Origin: Mycolicibacter sp. MU0083
GTDB lineage: Bacteria; Actinomycetota; Actinomycetes; Mycobacteriales; Mycobacteriaceae
DNA: 64,000 bases
Assembly: GCF_963378075.1 (NCBI RefSeq)
Contig: NZ_OY726394.1
Span: 124,001 to 188,000, forward strand
Reading direction: 5' to 3'
Shown here: piece after piece, positions 25,426 through 33,329 of the stretch
Layout of the letters: each line of letters opens with the position of its first letter
Position numbering within the stretch: position 1 is the stretch's first letter
Made by a program: the position numbers and the translations under genes
The notes under the pieces: model-generated
What the model saw: only the letters and a program-made list of their open reading frames with translations
What the model was told of the DNA's origin: nothing
Databases searched by the model: none

Positions 25426-25448
25426 CTGCAATCGGTTCCCGGCACTGA
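25423..25448 (+). promoter_or_regulatory. Upstream motif, copy 1 (TGACTGCAAYCGGTT element)
   Basis: A 26-base element starting at the TetR stop codon, 13 bases before the hydrolase ATG. It matches the element at 26439-26464 at 20 of 26 positions; the first 15 bases differ at only one. Two copies before two transcription units suggest a shared regulator site. Confidence 0.45.
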
Positions 25449-25461
25449 TACGGTCCGAGGC

Positions 25462-26355
25462 ATGCAGCTACCCGGCACGGTGAACAGGACATCGCTCGAT
25501 GCGGGCGGATGGACCTTCGACGCACTCACCTCCGGACATGATGGTGAACCGGTGATCCTGTTGCACGGCATGCCCGAGACGTCGGCGATGTGGGTTCCGC
25601 TGATGGATGGGCTCGCGCGAAGCGGATATCGCTGCCTGGCCCCGGACCAGCGGGGCTACAGCCCCGGAGCGCGACCCGAGGATGTCTCCGCCTACAGCCA
25701 TCGTCATCTGGGTGGCGACGTTCTGGACCTGGCGACCGCCGCCGGATTCGACCGGTTCCACCTGGTCGCCCACGACTGGGGGGCCGCTGCCGGGTGGTGT
25801 GCGGTCGACATGGACGCCGACCGGCGGATCGCGTCCTTCACCAGCCTGTCCATTCCGCACTACCGCGGCTTCGCCACCGGAACACGCGACGACGACGCGG
25901 TCGCCACCTACCGGGCGTTTCTGGCGGCGGTGCAGGCGCCCGGCAGCATCGTCGAAACCGCTTGGGCGGCTGATTCGTTCGCTCGGCTGCGCCAGACATG
26001 GATCGCCCATGACGAGGCACTGATCGAACAGTACCTCGACGTCTTCACCCAGGACGGTGCGCTGGCCGCCACTCTCAACTGGTACCGGGCGACCAACGGG
26101 CACATGAGCGTGCTGGACGGCACGTCGCTGGACTTCGGGCCGGTGTCCATCCCGACGATGCTGGTGTGGGGGAACCGGGATCCCTTCGTCAGCCGGATGG
26201 CCGTCGACGTCGGCCGCGGCTACCTCGAGGGCCCGCACGAATTCGTCGAACTCGACGCCGGACACTGGTTGGCGCAGGAAGAACCGGAGATCGTGCAGAC
26301 CATGGTGCACCGCCACCTGACCCGCCACCCCCTTACCCATCACAGTGACGGATAA
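25462..26355 (+). CDS. Alpha/beta hydrolase with Asp nucleophile (epoxide hydrolase / dehalogenase type)
   Basis: A 297-residue alpha/beta hydrolase. The oxyanion motif is LLHGMPETSAMW. The nucleophile elbow VAHDWGAAAGW uses Asp105 rather than Ser, which points to an epoxide-hydrolase or haloalkane-dehalogenase type mechanism. The acid is in WGNRDPFVS and the base His in DAGHWLAQEEPE. A lid region covers about residues 130-210. It follows the zinc-TetR gene by 36 bp, after a repeated upstream motif; a TACGGT box lies 7 bases before the ATG, so it may be leaderless. Substrate unknown. Confidence 0.78.
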   Translation: MQLPGTVNRTSLDAGGWTFDALTSGHDGEPVILLHGMPETSAMWVPLMDGLARSGYRCLAPDQRGYSPGARPEDVSAYSHRHLGGDVLDLATAAGFDRFHLVAHDWGAAAGWCAVDMDADRRIASFTSLSIPHYRGFATGTRDDDAVATYRAFLAAVQAPGSIVETAWAADSFARLRQTWIAHDEALIEQYLDVFTQDGALAATLNWYRATNGHMSVLDGTSLDFGPVSIPTMLVWGNRDPFVSRMAVDVGRGYLEGPHEFVELDAGHWLAQEEPEIVQTMVHRHLTRHPLTHHSDG

Positions 26356-26357
26356 GG
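26331..26357. promoter_or_regulatory. Imperfect 27-bp palindrome related to the TetR-start operator
   Basis: CCTTACCCATCAC-A-GTGACGGATAAGG pairs 11 of 13 positions. Its core TCACAGTGACG is identical to that of the palindrome at 24612-24630. It overlaps the hydrolase stop codon and lies about 110 bases before the transketolase genes. It may be a second operator of the zinc-TetR, or a terminator. Confidence 0.45.
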
Positions 26358-26438
26358 GTTCCGAACCCTCGGTGAGCCGCATATCGCCACGTAAAGACCG
26401 TTTCGCCACGGGATGTGCACGCGTCGGTTGACACCCGC

Positions 26439-26464
26439 TGACTGCAACCGGTTGTATGCAGTGA
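26439..26464 (+). promoter_or_regulatory. Upstream motif, copy 2, containing a KstR-like box
   Basis: Second copy of the element at 25423-25448, here directly before the transketolase start. Bases 26443-26456 (TGCAACCGGTTGTA) fit the KstR consensus TnnAACnnGTTnnA at every fixed position. Outer arms ACTGCA and TGCAGT also form an inverted repeat. Whether KstR or another regulator binds is not known. Confidence 0.45.
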
Positions 26465-27315
26465 TGGCCGAATACCGCAGCCTGCAGGCAAGCCCCCGGC
26501 GCGAAGCCGCCGAACTGAGGGAGATCGCGCGCCGACTGCGACTGCACGCGATGAGTGCCGCCCGCGGCAAGGGCGAGGCCTACATCGGCCAGGCCCTGCA
26601 GTCGGCCGAGCTGTTCGCGGTGCTCTACTTCCGCGAGCTGAACTGGTCACCGGATGCCCTCGACGACGACGCACGAGACCGCTGCCTGCTGTCGGTCGGG
26701 CACTACGGACTGTCGCACTACGCGGCGATGGCCGAACACGGGCTGCTGTCGCCGGAGCAACTGCAGACCTACGGCGCCGACGGCAGCGCGTTGACCCTGG
26801 GTGCCGAACCCGGCGAGGTGCCCGGGGTCGAATTCGCCGGTGGATCACTGGGTCAGGGCTTGGGCGTCGCCGGCGGCATGGCGTGGGGGCTGCGATACCG
26901 CGGGAACCCGGCGCGGGTCTTCAACTACATGTCCGACGGTGAGATTCAGGAGGGGGCGACCTGGGAGGCCGCGATGTTCGCCGGCGCTCGCGGCCTGTCG
27001 AACCTCACCACCGTCGTCGATGTCAACCGGACTCAGGCCGATGGTGACCTCGTGCTGGAGATCGAGCCGCTCACCGACAAATTCCGGGCGTTCGGTTGGT
27101 GGGCGACCGACGTCGACGGCAACGACGTCGACGCACTGATCGACGCGTTCACCGCCGCGGACGGCGAAGCCGGGCCGCGCCCCCGCGCGATCATCGCCCA
27201 TACCCGGCTGGCCCAGGGCGCGCCCAGCATTCAGAACCGCCGCAACGCCCATTTCGTCCGGATGAGCCCGGACGAGTGGGAGACTGCGCAACGCGAGATA
27301 GAAGAGGGCGCATGA
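26464..27315 (+). CDS. Transketolase-like protein, N-terminal (TPP-binding) subunit
   Basis: A 283-residue subunit of a split transketolase. ATG 26464 is preferred; an in-frame ATG at 26413 would place the regulatory motif inside the gene. The thiamine diphosphate and Mg-binding region is YMSDGEIQEGATWEAAMFAG with the usual GDG changed to SDG. GGSLGQGLGVAGGMAWG and HYGLSHYAAMAEHG are typical of transketolase N domains. Split transketolases move two-carbon ketol units and in catabolic or secondary-metabolic loci often serve unusual sugars. The partner starts 4 bases before its stop. Substrate unknown. Confidence 0.82.
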   Translation: MAEYRSLQASPRREAAELREIARRLRLHAMSAARGKGEAYIGQALQSAELFAVLYFRELNWSPDALDDDARDRCLLSVGHYGLSHYAAMAEHGLLSPEQLQTYGADGSALTLGAEPGEVPGVEFAGGSLGQGLGVAGGMAWGLRYRGNPARVFNYMSDGEIQEGATWEAAMFAGARGLSNLTTVVDVNRTQADGDLVLEIEPLTDKFRAFGWWATDVDGNDVDALIDAFTAADGEAGPRPRAIIAHTRLAQGAPSIQNRRNAHFVRMSPDEWETAQREIEEGA

Positions 27316-28316
27316 AAACGACTGACGACGGTGTCGGCGGTGCCGCCGCCGCCATGGGACTGCGGGCCAAAGCCGGGCCGTGGGGCCAGGCGCTGGTGGC
27401 GGCCGCCGACCAGCGCGACGACATCGTCGCCGTCTCGGCGGATCTGAAGAAGTACACCGACCTGACGGCCTTCGCCAAGACCTACCCCGAGCGCTACATC
27501 GAGGTGGGCATGGCCGAGCAGAACCTGGTGATGACCGCCGCCGGCCTGGCCCGCGCCGGACTGACGGTCGTCGCGACCACCTTCGCCGCCTTCTTGTCGC
27601 GGCGCGCCGCGGACTTCGCCGTCATGCAGATCGCATTGCCCAGGGCCGACGTCAAACTCATCGGCGCCACTCCGGGAATCTCGGCCACGTTCGGGCCGTC
27701 GCACACCGCCATCGACGACCTCGCGGTCTGGCGTGCCGTGCCGAACATGATCGTCATCGATCCCGCCGACCCCGATGAAGCCGCCCAGGCCCTGACCGCG
27801 GTGCTGGACTACGACGGGCCGGTCTACCTGCGTCAACCGTTCAACCGCGCCTCGGCCCGCCGCACCCAGGAGATGCCGCCCTTCGAACTGGGCAGGGCCG
27901 CCCTGCTGCGCGACGGCACCGACGTCGGCATCATCGCCGGCGGCGACCGGGTCGGCGAGGCCCTGGCCGCCGCGGAGACGCTCGCCGAGTCCGGCGTCGC
28001 GGCGGCCGTGTTGCGGGTGAGCACCCTCAAGCCGTTCGACGGTGACGCGGTGGCCGAGCTCGCGAGCCGCACCGGCCGGCTGATCACCGCGGAGAACCAC
28101 TCCGTGATCGGTGGCCTGTTCTCGGCGACGGCCGAGGCGCTCGCACTGCGCGGGGTCGCCGTACCGGTCACGCCCATCGGAGTCCCGGATGTGTTCCCGC
28201 CCTTCGGATCTCCGGATTACACCGCAGACCTGCTGGGGATGGGCGCCCGCCATATCGTGCAAGCGGCCCTCGGTGCGACGGGGTGCCGACCGGAGACAGG
28301 AGCAGCGCATGGATGA
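27312..28316 (+). CDS. Transketolase-like protein, C-terminal subunit
   Basis: A 334-residue partner of the preceding subunit. It contains the pyrimidine-binding domain (GMAEQNLVMTAAGLARAGLT with the conserved Glu that activates TPP; FGPSHTAIDDLAVWRAVPN) and the C-terminal transketolase domain from about residue 190. The ATG overlaps the upstream stop (ATGA), so the subunits are made in equal amounts. The stop overlaps the SDR start by 8 bases. Together they should form an active heterotetramer; this is distinct from the housekeeping tkt, which is not in this window. Confidence 0.82.
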   Translation: MKTTDDGVGGAAAAMGLRAKAGPWGQALVAAADQRDDIVAVSADLKKYTDLTAFAKTYPERYIEVGMAEQNLVMTAAGLARAGLTVVATTFAAFLSRRAADFAVMQIALPRADVKLIGATPGISATFGPSHTAIDDLAVWRAVPNMIVIDPADPDEAAQALTAVLDYDGPVYLRQPFNRASARRTQEMPPFELGRAALLRDGTDVGIIAGGDRVGEALAAAETLAESGVAAAVLRVSTLKPFDGDAVAELASRTGRLITAENHSVIGGLFSATAEALALRGVAVPVTPIGVPDVFPPFGSPDYTADLLGMGARHIVQAALGATGCRPETGAAHG

Positions 28317-29118
28317 GACCCGGCACGCCGGCAAGGTAGCGATCGTCACCGGCGGCGGCCACGGAATCGGCGCCGCTACGGTACGCAGATTCCTCGCCGA
28401 AGGCGCAGCGGTGCTGGTCGCCGACATCCATCCCAAGGGGCTGGCCCGCCTCACCGAGGAATTCGGCGAGGAACGCCTCGCCACCCGCATCACCGACGTC
28501 TCCGACGAGCACCAGGTCACCGCAATGGTCGAAGACGCCGTGGCCCGGTTCGGCCGGTTGGACATCCTGGTCAACAATGCCGGCGCCATCACGATGGGCA
28601 CCGTCGAAGAAGTCCAGCCGGCGGACTGGCGCCGCATCATGGCCGTCGACCTGGACTCCGTCTACTACGGCTCCCGGGCCGCCATTCCGCACCTGGTGCG
28701 CACCCGCGGCAACATCGTGAACACCGCGTCCATCTCCGGGCTGGCCGGCAACTACGGCCTGGTCGCTTACTGCACCGCCAAGGGCGCGGTGGTGAACCTG
28801 ACCCGCAACATGGCGATCGACCATGCGCGGCAAGGAATTCGGATCAACGCCGTCTGCCCCGGGCCGGTGAACAGCCACCCGGGCGGCATGATGGACCACC
28901 CCAACATGAAGCCGGTCTATCAGCGCAACATCCCGATGGGGCGGGTGGGCGAGCCCGAGGAGATCGCCGGCGTGATCTCCTTCCTCGCCTCCGACGACGC
29001 CAGCTTCATCACCGGGGCCAACCTGGTCGCCGACGGCGGGTTGACCGCACACACCGGCGAGCCGAACTTCCAGGAGCTCTACGCCGAGGAATACCACGCA
29101 CTGCAGAAGAAGCGATGA
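28309..29118 (+). CDS. Short-chain dehydrogenase/reductase (SDR)
   Basis: A 269-residue classical SDR. Motifs: cofactor TGGGHGIG (residues 14-21), the acidic VADIHPKG that favours NAD(H), NNAG, the catalytic Ser in NTASISGLAG and the Tyr-Lys pair YCTAK, followed by NAVCPGPVNSHPGGMM. It oxidises or reduces an alcohol or ketone; substrate unknown. Overlaps with both neighbours make it part of the transketolase operon, so its substrate may be a polyol or keto sugar feeding the transketolase, or an oxidised lipid. That is inference. Confidence 0.82.
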   Translation: MDETRHAGKVAIVTGGGHGIGAATVRRFLAEGAAVLVADIHPKGLARLTEEFGEERLATRITDVSDEHQVTAMVEDAVARFGRLDILVNNAGAITMGTVEEVQPADWRRIMAVDLDSVYYGSRAAIPHLVRTRGNIVNTASISGLAGNYGLVAYCTAKGAVVNLTRNMAIDHARQGIRINAVCPGPVNSHPGGMMDHPNMKPVYQRNIPMGRVGEPEEIAGVISFLASDDASFITGANLVADGGLTAHTGEPNFQELYAEEYHALQKKR

Positions 29119-30107
29119 GCATCGACGCGTTCACCCATGCCGACCTCAGCGTCAACGGTCTGACGCTGCACACGGTGTCGGCCGGGGAAGGGCCGTTGGT
29201 GGTGTTGTGCCACGGGTTTCCCGAGTCCTGGTACACCTGGCGGCATCAGCTCAGCGCGATCGCCGAGGCCGGGTTCACCGCGGTCGCCCTGGACATGCGC
29301 GGTTACGGTCTCAGCGATGCTCCCGCCGATATCGGCGCCTACTCGCTGTCGCACCTGGTCTCCGACGTGGTGGCGGTGGTGACCGCGCACGGGGCACAGC
29401 AGGCGGTGGTGATCGGCCACGATTGGGGCGCGCCGGTCGCGTGGTACTGCGCGCTGATGCGCCCCGATCTGTTCAGAGCCGTTGCCGCCCTGAGCGTTCC
29501 CTACCAGGCCCCGACCGGCTGCCTGCCGCAGGGCGTGACCATCGATGATCTGATGCGGGCCTCGAGCAAGGGTGCCGACTACTACCGGCTCTACTTCCAG
29601 GAACCGGGCGTCGCCGAAGCCGAGATCGACGCCGATCTGGACCACTTCGTGCGGGCGTACCTCTACAGCATCAGCGGTGACATCGTCACCGACGGGGTAC
29701 GCGACACCGGCTGGACCGGACATTTCCCGCTCGGGGAACGCTTCATCGACCAACTGCGGTCACCGGCCGCACTGCCGGCCTGGATCGGCGAAGACGACAT
29801 CGCATACTGGGTGAACGCCTTGGCGCGCCACGGTATCCGCGGCGGGCTCAACTGGTACCGGAACCTCAATGCGATGCCGGCGGTGCTGGCGCCGTTCCGC
29901 GGGGCGGCCATCCGGCAGCCGGCCCTGTACCTGGCAGGTGAACACGACCTGATCGGCGGCAACACGCCCAAGACCCTGGAGCGGATGCGCGCCGAGATCC
30001 CCGGTCTGCGTGGCCTGCACGTCTATCCGGGCGCCGGACACTGGCTCACCCAGGAACGGCCCGACGAGGTCAACGCGGCACTGGTGGAGTTCCTGGGCTC
30101 GCTTTAG
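29115..30107 (+). CDS. Alpha/beta hydrolase, epoxide hydrolase type
   Basis: A 330-residue hydrolase of the EphA-like class. The N-terminal CHGFPESWYTWRHQ is the family oxyanion motif. The nucleophile is Asp103 in VIGHDWGAPVAW, the acid is in YLAGEHDLIGG, and the base His in YPGAGHWLTQERPDEV. It would open epoxides to diols through a covalent ester. Its ATG overlaps the SDR stop (ATGA). Its end overlaps the convergent acyl-CoA dehydrogenase by 4 bases. It is the last gene of the operon. Confidence 0.82.
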   Translation: MSIDAFTHADLSVNGLTLHTVSAGEGPLVVLCHGFPESWYTWRHQLSAIAEAGFTAVALDMRGYGLSDAPADIGAYSLSHLVSDVVAVVTAHGAQQAVVIGHDWGAPVAWYCALMRPDLFRAVAALSVPYQAPTGCLPQGVTIDDLMRASSKGADYYRLYFQEPGVAEAEIDADLDHFVRAYLYSISGDIVTDGVRDTGWTGHFPLGERFIDQLRSPAALPAWIGEDDIAYWVNALARHGIRGGLNWYRNLNAMPAVLAPFRGAAIRQPALYLAGEHDLIGGNTPKTLERMRAEIPGLRGLHVYPGAGHWLTQERPDEVNAALVEFLGSL

Positions 30108-31264
30108 TGCGGCAGATCCCGAAACGGGGCATCCCGATACGGGTCGGGCTCCTTGGGCAACCCCAGCACCCGCTCGCCGATGATGTTGCGCTGGATCTGG
30201 TCGGTGCCACCGCCGATCGAAGTGAAGTAGGCGTTCAGCGCCCGGAACGTCACCGCGTCGCCGACCGGATTCTCCGACCCGCACAGCATGGATTCGGGCC
30301 CGACGATCTCGGTCTGCACCCGGGCGGTCTCGTGCAGGATCCGCGACATCGCGATCTTGCCCAACGCCAGTAGCGTCGCCGACTCGGCCCGATCGGCACT
30401 GGTCTTGGCCCGCTGGTTGTTCCAGCGGTTCACCGTCGCCAGCGCCTGTACCCGCGCGATCTGTTGGCGGATGTGGGGGTCGTCCAGGCAGCCGGCGTCG
30501 CGTGCCGAATCGATCAGCCCGCTGGACTTCTCCTTGCGTCGGGCGGTGCGGGCGACATCACCCATCAGCCGGCGCTCGTAGCCCAGCGCCACCTGTAGCA
30601 CCGCCCAGCCTTCGCCCGGCGCGCCGATGCGGTTCGCGTCGGGAACCCGGGCGTCGGTGAGGAATACCTCGTTGAACTCCGATTCGCCGGTGATCTGGTG
30701 GATCGGGCGCACCTCGACGCCGGGTTGGCGCATCGGCAGCATGAAGAAGGTGATCCCGTTGTGTTTGGGCACATCCGGGTCGGTGCGCGCGATCAGCATG
30801 CCGTAATCGGCGGCCGCGGCGAACGACGTCCACACCTTCTGGCCGTTGACGATCCAGTCGTCGCCGTCGCGGACGGCCCGGGTGCGCAGACCGGCCAGAT
30901 CCGATCCCGCGCCGGGTTCGCTGTAGAGCAGGCACGACTTGGTCTCACCGCGCAATGCCGGCGGCAGCAGCCGGCGCCGTTGTTCCTCGGTGCCGCGATC
31001 GTGCACCGTGCAGGCGAACAGGTCCGCCCGGTCATGACCACATCCGGGCGCGCCTGCCGCAGCGAATTCCGCGGCCACCAAACGTGATTGACGATCCGTC
31101 AGGCCGCGGCCGTAACAGTCCGGTTCCCAGCCGGGTGCGGTCCAGCCCGCCTCGAACACCGCGGCCGCATACGTCGCCCGATCGACCTCCGGTGACCAAT
31201 TGGCTGCCAGCCAGGATCGCACCTCGGCGCGCAGGGCCTCGTCGTCGATGCCGGGTCGCGTCAC
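30104..31264 (-). CDS. Acyl-CoA dehydrogenase, larger subunit of a pair
   Basis: A 386-residue acyl-CoA dehydrogenase starting at GTG 31264, one base after the stop of the partner gene. Motifs: LLYSEPGAGSDLAGLRT (FAD/substrate), WIVNGQKVWTSFAAAADYGML, and the ending SIGGGTDQIQRNIIGERVLGLPKEP. The closely linked partner is shorter. This resembles the ChsE1-ChsE2 type alpha2-beta2 dehydrogenases that mycobacteria use on sterol side chains. Assignment to a sterol substrate is inference from that layout. Confidence 0.82.
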   Translation of the reverse strand: MTRPGIDDEALRAEVRSWLAANWSPEVDRATYAAAVFEAGWTAPGWEPDCYGRGLTDRQSRLVAAEFAAAGAPGCGHDRADLFACTVHDRGTEEQRRRLLPPALRGETKSCLLYSEPGAGSDLAGLRTRAVRDGDDWIVNGQKVWTSFAAAADYGMLIARTDPDVPKHNGITFFMLPMRQPGVEVRPIHQITGESEFNEVFLTDARVPDANRIGAPGEGWAVLQVALGYERRLMGDVARTARRKEKSSGLIDSARDAGCLDDPHIRQQIARVQALATVNRWNNQRAKTSADRAESATLLALGKIAMSRILHETARVQTEIVGPESMLCGSENPVGDAVTFRALNAYFTSIGGGTDQIQRNIIGERVLGLPKEPDPYRDAPFRDLPH

Positions 31265-31265
31265 G

Positions 31266-32333
31266 TCACGCTCCGCTCTCTTGCAGGTACCGTTCGCGGT
31301 GCCACGACGGGCTGCCGAAGAGCTGGGCATCGCCGCGAGCCCGCCGCAGATACCGGTGGGCCGGATGTTCCCAGGTGAAGCCGATACCGCCGTGGACCTG
31401 GATGTTGGTGGCGCCCACGAACACGAACGCATCCGAGCAATACCCTTGAGCCAACGCGAGATCGGCGATCCAACCCGACGCCGCGGCGTCGGCCGCGGCA
31501 GCCACATGCCGGGCGGCCGAGGTCGCCGATTCGGCCTCCAGCAGCATGTCGGCGCACATGTGCTTGACAGCCTGGAAGCTGCCGATGGCCCGGCCGAACT
31601 GGTATCGGGTCTTCGCGTAGTCGCGGGCCATCTCCATGGCGCAGCGGGCCGCACCGGCCTGCTCGCCGAGCAGCGCCACCGCGCTGCGGTCCAGCGCCTC
31701 GGTCAATGTGGCCGCGCCGCAATCTGATCCGCCGACCAATGTCGCAGGAGTCTCGGTGAAGCGGACATCGGCCAAACTGCGCGAAGGATCGACAGTGGTC
31801 AGCGGCGTCACCTGCACACCCGGGCTGCCCGGGTCGACGGCAAAGATCGCGGGCCCGTCGTCGGCCGCCGCCAGCACGTAATACAGGTCGGCCGTTCCCG
31901 CATCGAGGACGAAACGCTTCGCGCCGGAGATCAGCGGCTGCCGACCGCCGCGGGCCACCGTGGTCGGCTGTTGCGGCGGCCGGGTCGAGGACCCCTCGGC
32001 GAAGGCGACCGCCACCCGGCGTCGGCCCGCGGCGATGTCGGGCAGCACCTGTCCGCACTGCCGCGCATCACCGGCGGCCAGCAGCAGGTTGACCGCCAGC
32101 ACCGCCGTCGACAGATACGGCCCGGCGAACAGGGCCCGGCCCAATTCCTCGGCCACCACGCCGAGTTCCACCATCCCGCCGCCGGCGCCGCCGTACTGCT
32201 CGGGAACCAGCAGTCCGACCAGGCCCATCCGCGTCAACTCCGCCCAGGCGTCGTCGACCGCGAGGTTCTTGGCCATCAGTTCGGCGACGGCACCCCGCAA
32301 CTCCCGCAGTTCGGCGGCGCTGGAACCGGTCAC
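31266..32333 (-). CDS. Acyl-CoA dehydrogenase, smaller subunit of a pair
   Basis: A 355-residue member of the family with a poorly conserved N-terminal half; the usual TEPGxGSD signature is replaced by AVAFAEGSSTRPPQ. The C-terminal half keeps KTRYQFGRAIGSFQAVKH and QVHGGIGFTWEHPAHRY. Loss of one signature in one subunit is typical for heteromeric dehydrogenases in which FAD sites form between unlike chains. It starts at GTG 32333, 3 bases after lipW stops, so lipW and the two dehydrogenase genes form one operon. Confidence 0.8.
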   Translation of the reverse strand: MTGSSAAELRELRGAVAELMAKNLAVDDAWAELTRMGLVGLLVPEQYGGAGGGMVELGVVAEELGRALFAGPYLSTAVLAVNLLLAAGDARQCGQVLPDIAAGRRRVAVAFAEGSSTRPPQQPTTVARGGRQPLISGAKRFVLDAGTADLYYVLAAADDGPAIFAVDPGSPGVQVTPLTTVDPSRSLADVRFTETPATLVGGSDCGAATLTEALDRSAVALLGEQAGAARCAMEMARDYAKTRYQFGRAIGSFQAVKHMCADMLLEAESATSAARHVAAAADAAASGWIADLALAQGYCSDAFVFVGATNIQVHGGIGFTWEHPAHRYLRRARGDAQLFGSPSWHRERYLQESGA

Positions 32334-32336
32334 CGC

Positions 32337-33239
32337 TCAGCCGTTCCGGGAGGCCGTGAAGGCGTCCCGCAGGCTCGCGCACTGGCTGGCGAAAAATGAC
32401 TGGGACACACCGGCTTTGGGTAGCAGCAGGTCGAAGCCGTGAAACGCCCCCGGCACGGTCTCGACCGCACAGGGCACCCCGGCTTGCCGTAGGCGCTGCG
32501 CGTAGGCCAGATCCTCGTCGTGGAACAGGTCCAACGTCCCGACGCCGATCCAGGCCGGCGCCAGACCCTTGAGGTCCGCGCGCCGGGCCGGCACCACCGA
32601 TTGCGGGTCGGCGCCGCCCAGGTAGGCGTCCCAACCGAACCGGTTGCTGCGGGCGGTCCACAGCCGGTAGTCGCGGTTGCGCGGCAGGGCCGAACTGCGG
32701 TCGTCGAGCATCGGATAGACCAGCAGTTGCAGTACGGGAGTGACATCACCGCGGTCGGCGGCCCACTGGGCCAGGGCCGCGGCCAGCCCGCCGCCGGCGC
32801 TGGCCCCGCCGATCGCGATCCGCGCCGGATCCACCCCGGGCAGGCCGGCCAGCCGCAGCAACGCCGCCCAGCAGTCGTCCAGCGCGGCCGGGTAGGGGTG
32901 CTCCGGGGCCAGCCGGTAGTCCACCGAGGCGATGGTGGCGCCCAGGTCCGCGGCGAACCGCCGGCACAGCCGATCGTCCTGGGCCGCGGTACCGATGACA
33001 TAGCCGCCGCCGTGGATCCACAGCAGCGCCGGTCCGGGATCGGCCGACGGCCGCGGCGGCCGGAACACCCGGACCGAAGCCCCCGCAGGCAACTCCAGTA
33101 CTTCGACGTCGGCGGGGGTGCGACGGCCCTGCAGGCCGGTCAACGCCCTGATCACCGGCAAGGCGCGCGGCCCGACGCCCTGCCTCGGGATGAATCGGGC
33201 GGCCCTGCGCAGATCTGGATGGAACACGCTGCTTCCCAT
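32337..33239 (-). CDS. lipW: Esterase/lipase LipW (hormone-sensitive lipase family)
   Basis: A 300-residue carboxylesterase. Motifs: the oxyanion WIHGGGYVIGT, the nucleophile GGASAGGGLA, the acid in VGTLDLFHDEDLAYA, and the base His in GAFHGFDLLLPK. These define the HSL (GDSAG-type) esterase family, and the length and position fit Rv0217c (lipW). It probably cleaves short acyl esters. It leads a minus-strand operon with two acyl-CoA dehydrogenases and is divergent to lipC, 90 bp away. Confidence 0.82.
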   Translation of the reverse strand: MGSSVFHPDLRRAARFIPRQGVGPRALPVIRALTGLQGRRTPADVEVLELPAGASVRVFRPPRPSADPGPALLWIHGGGYVIGTAAQDDRLCRRFAADLGATIASVDYRLAPEHPYPAALDDCWAALLRLAGLPGVDPARIAIGGASAGGGLAAALAQWAADRGDVTPVLQLLVYPMLDDRSSALPRNRDYRLWTARSNRFGWDAYLGGADPQSVVPARRADLKGLAPAWIGVGTLDLFHDEDLAYAQRLRQAGVPCAVETVPGAFHGFDLLLPKAGVSQSFFASQCASLRDAFTASRNG

Positions 33240-33317
33240 CGGCCCAGTATTGCCCGCGACGCGATCCGCCGCGCGCCAGCCCACCCGAAACACCGGCACC
33301 GCCGAGGACGGGCGCGG

Positions 33318-33323
33318 TACCCT
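33318..33323 (+). promoter_or_regulatory. Leaderless-type -10 box (TACCCT) for lipC
   Basis: TACCCT fits TANNNT and ends 6 bases before ATG 33330, so the mRNA would begin with the start codon. No ribosome site is present. Confidence 0.45.
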
Positions 33324-33329
33324 GCCGCA

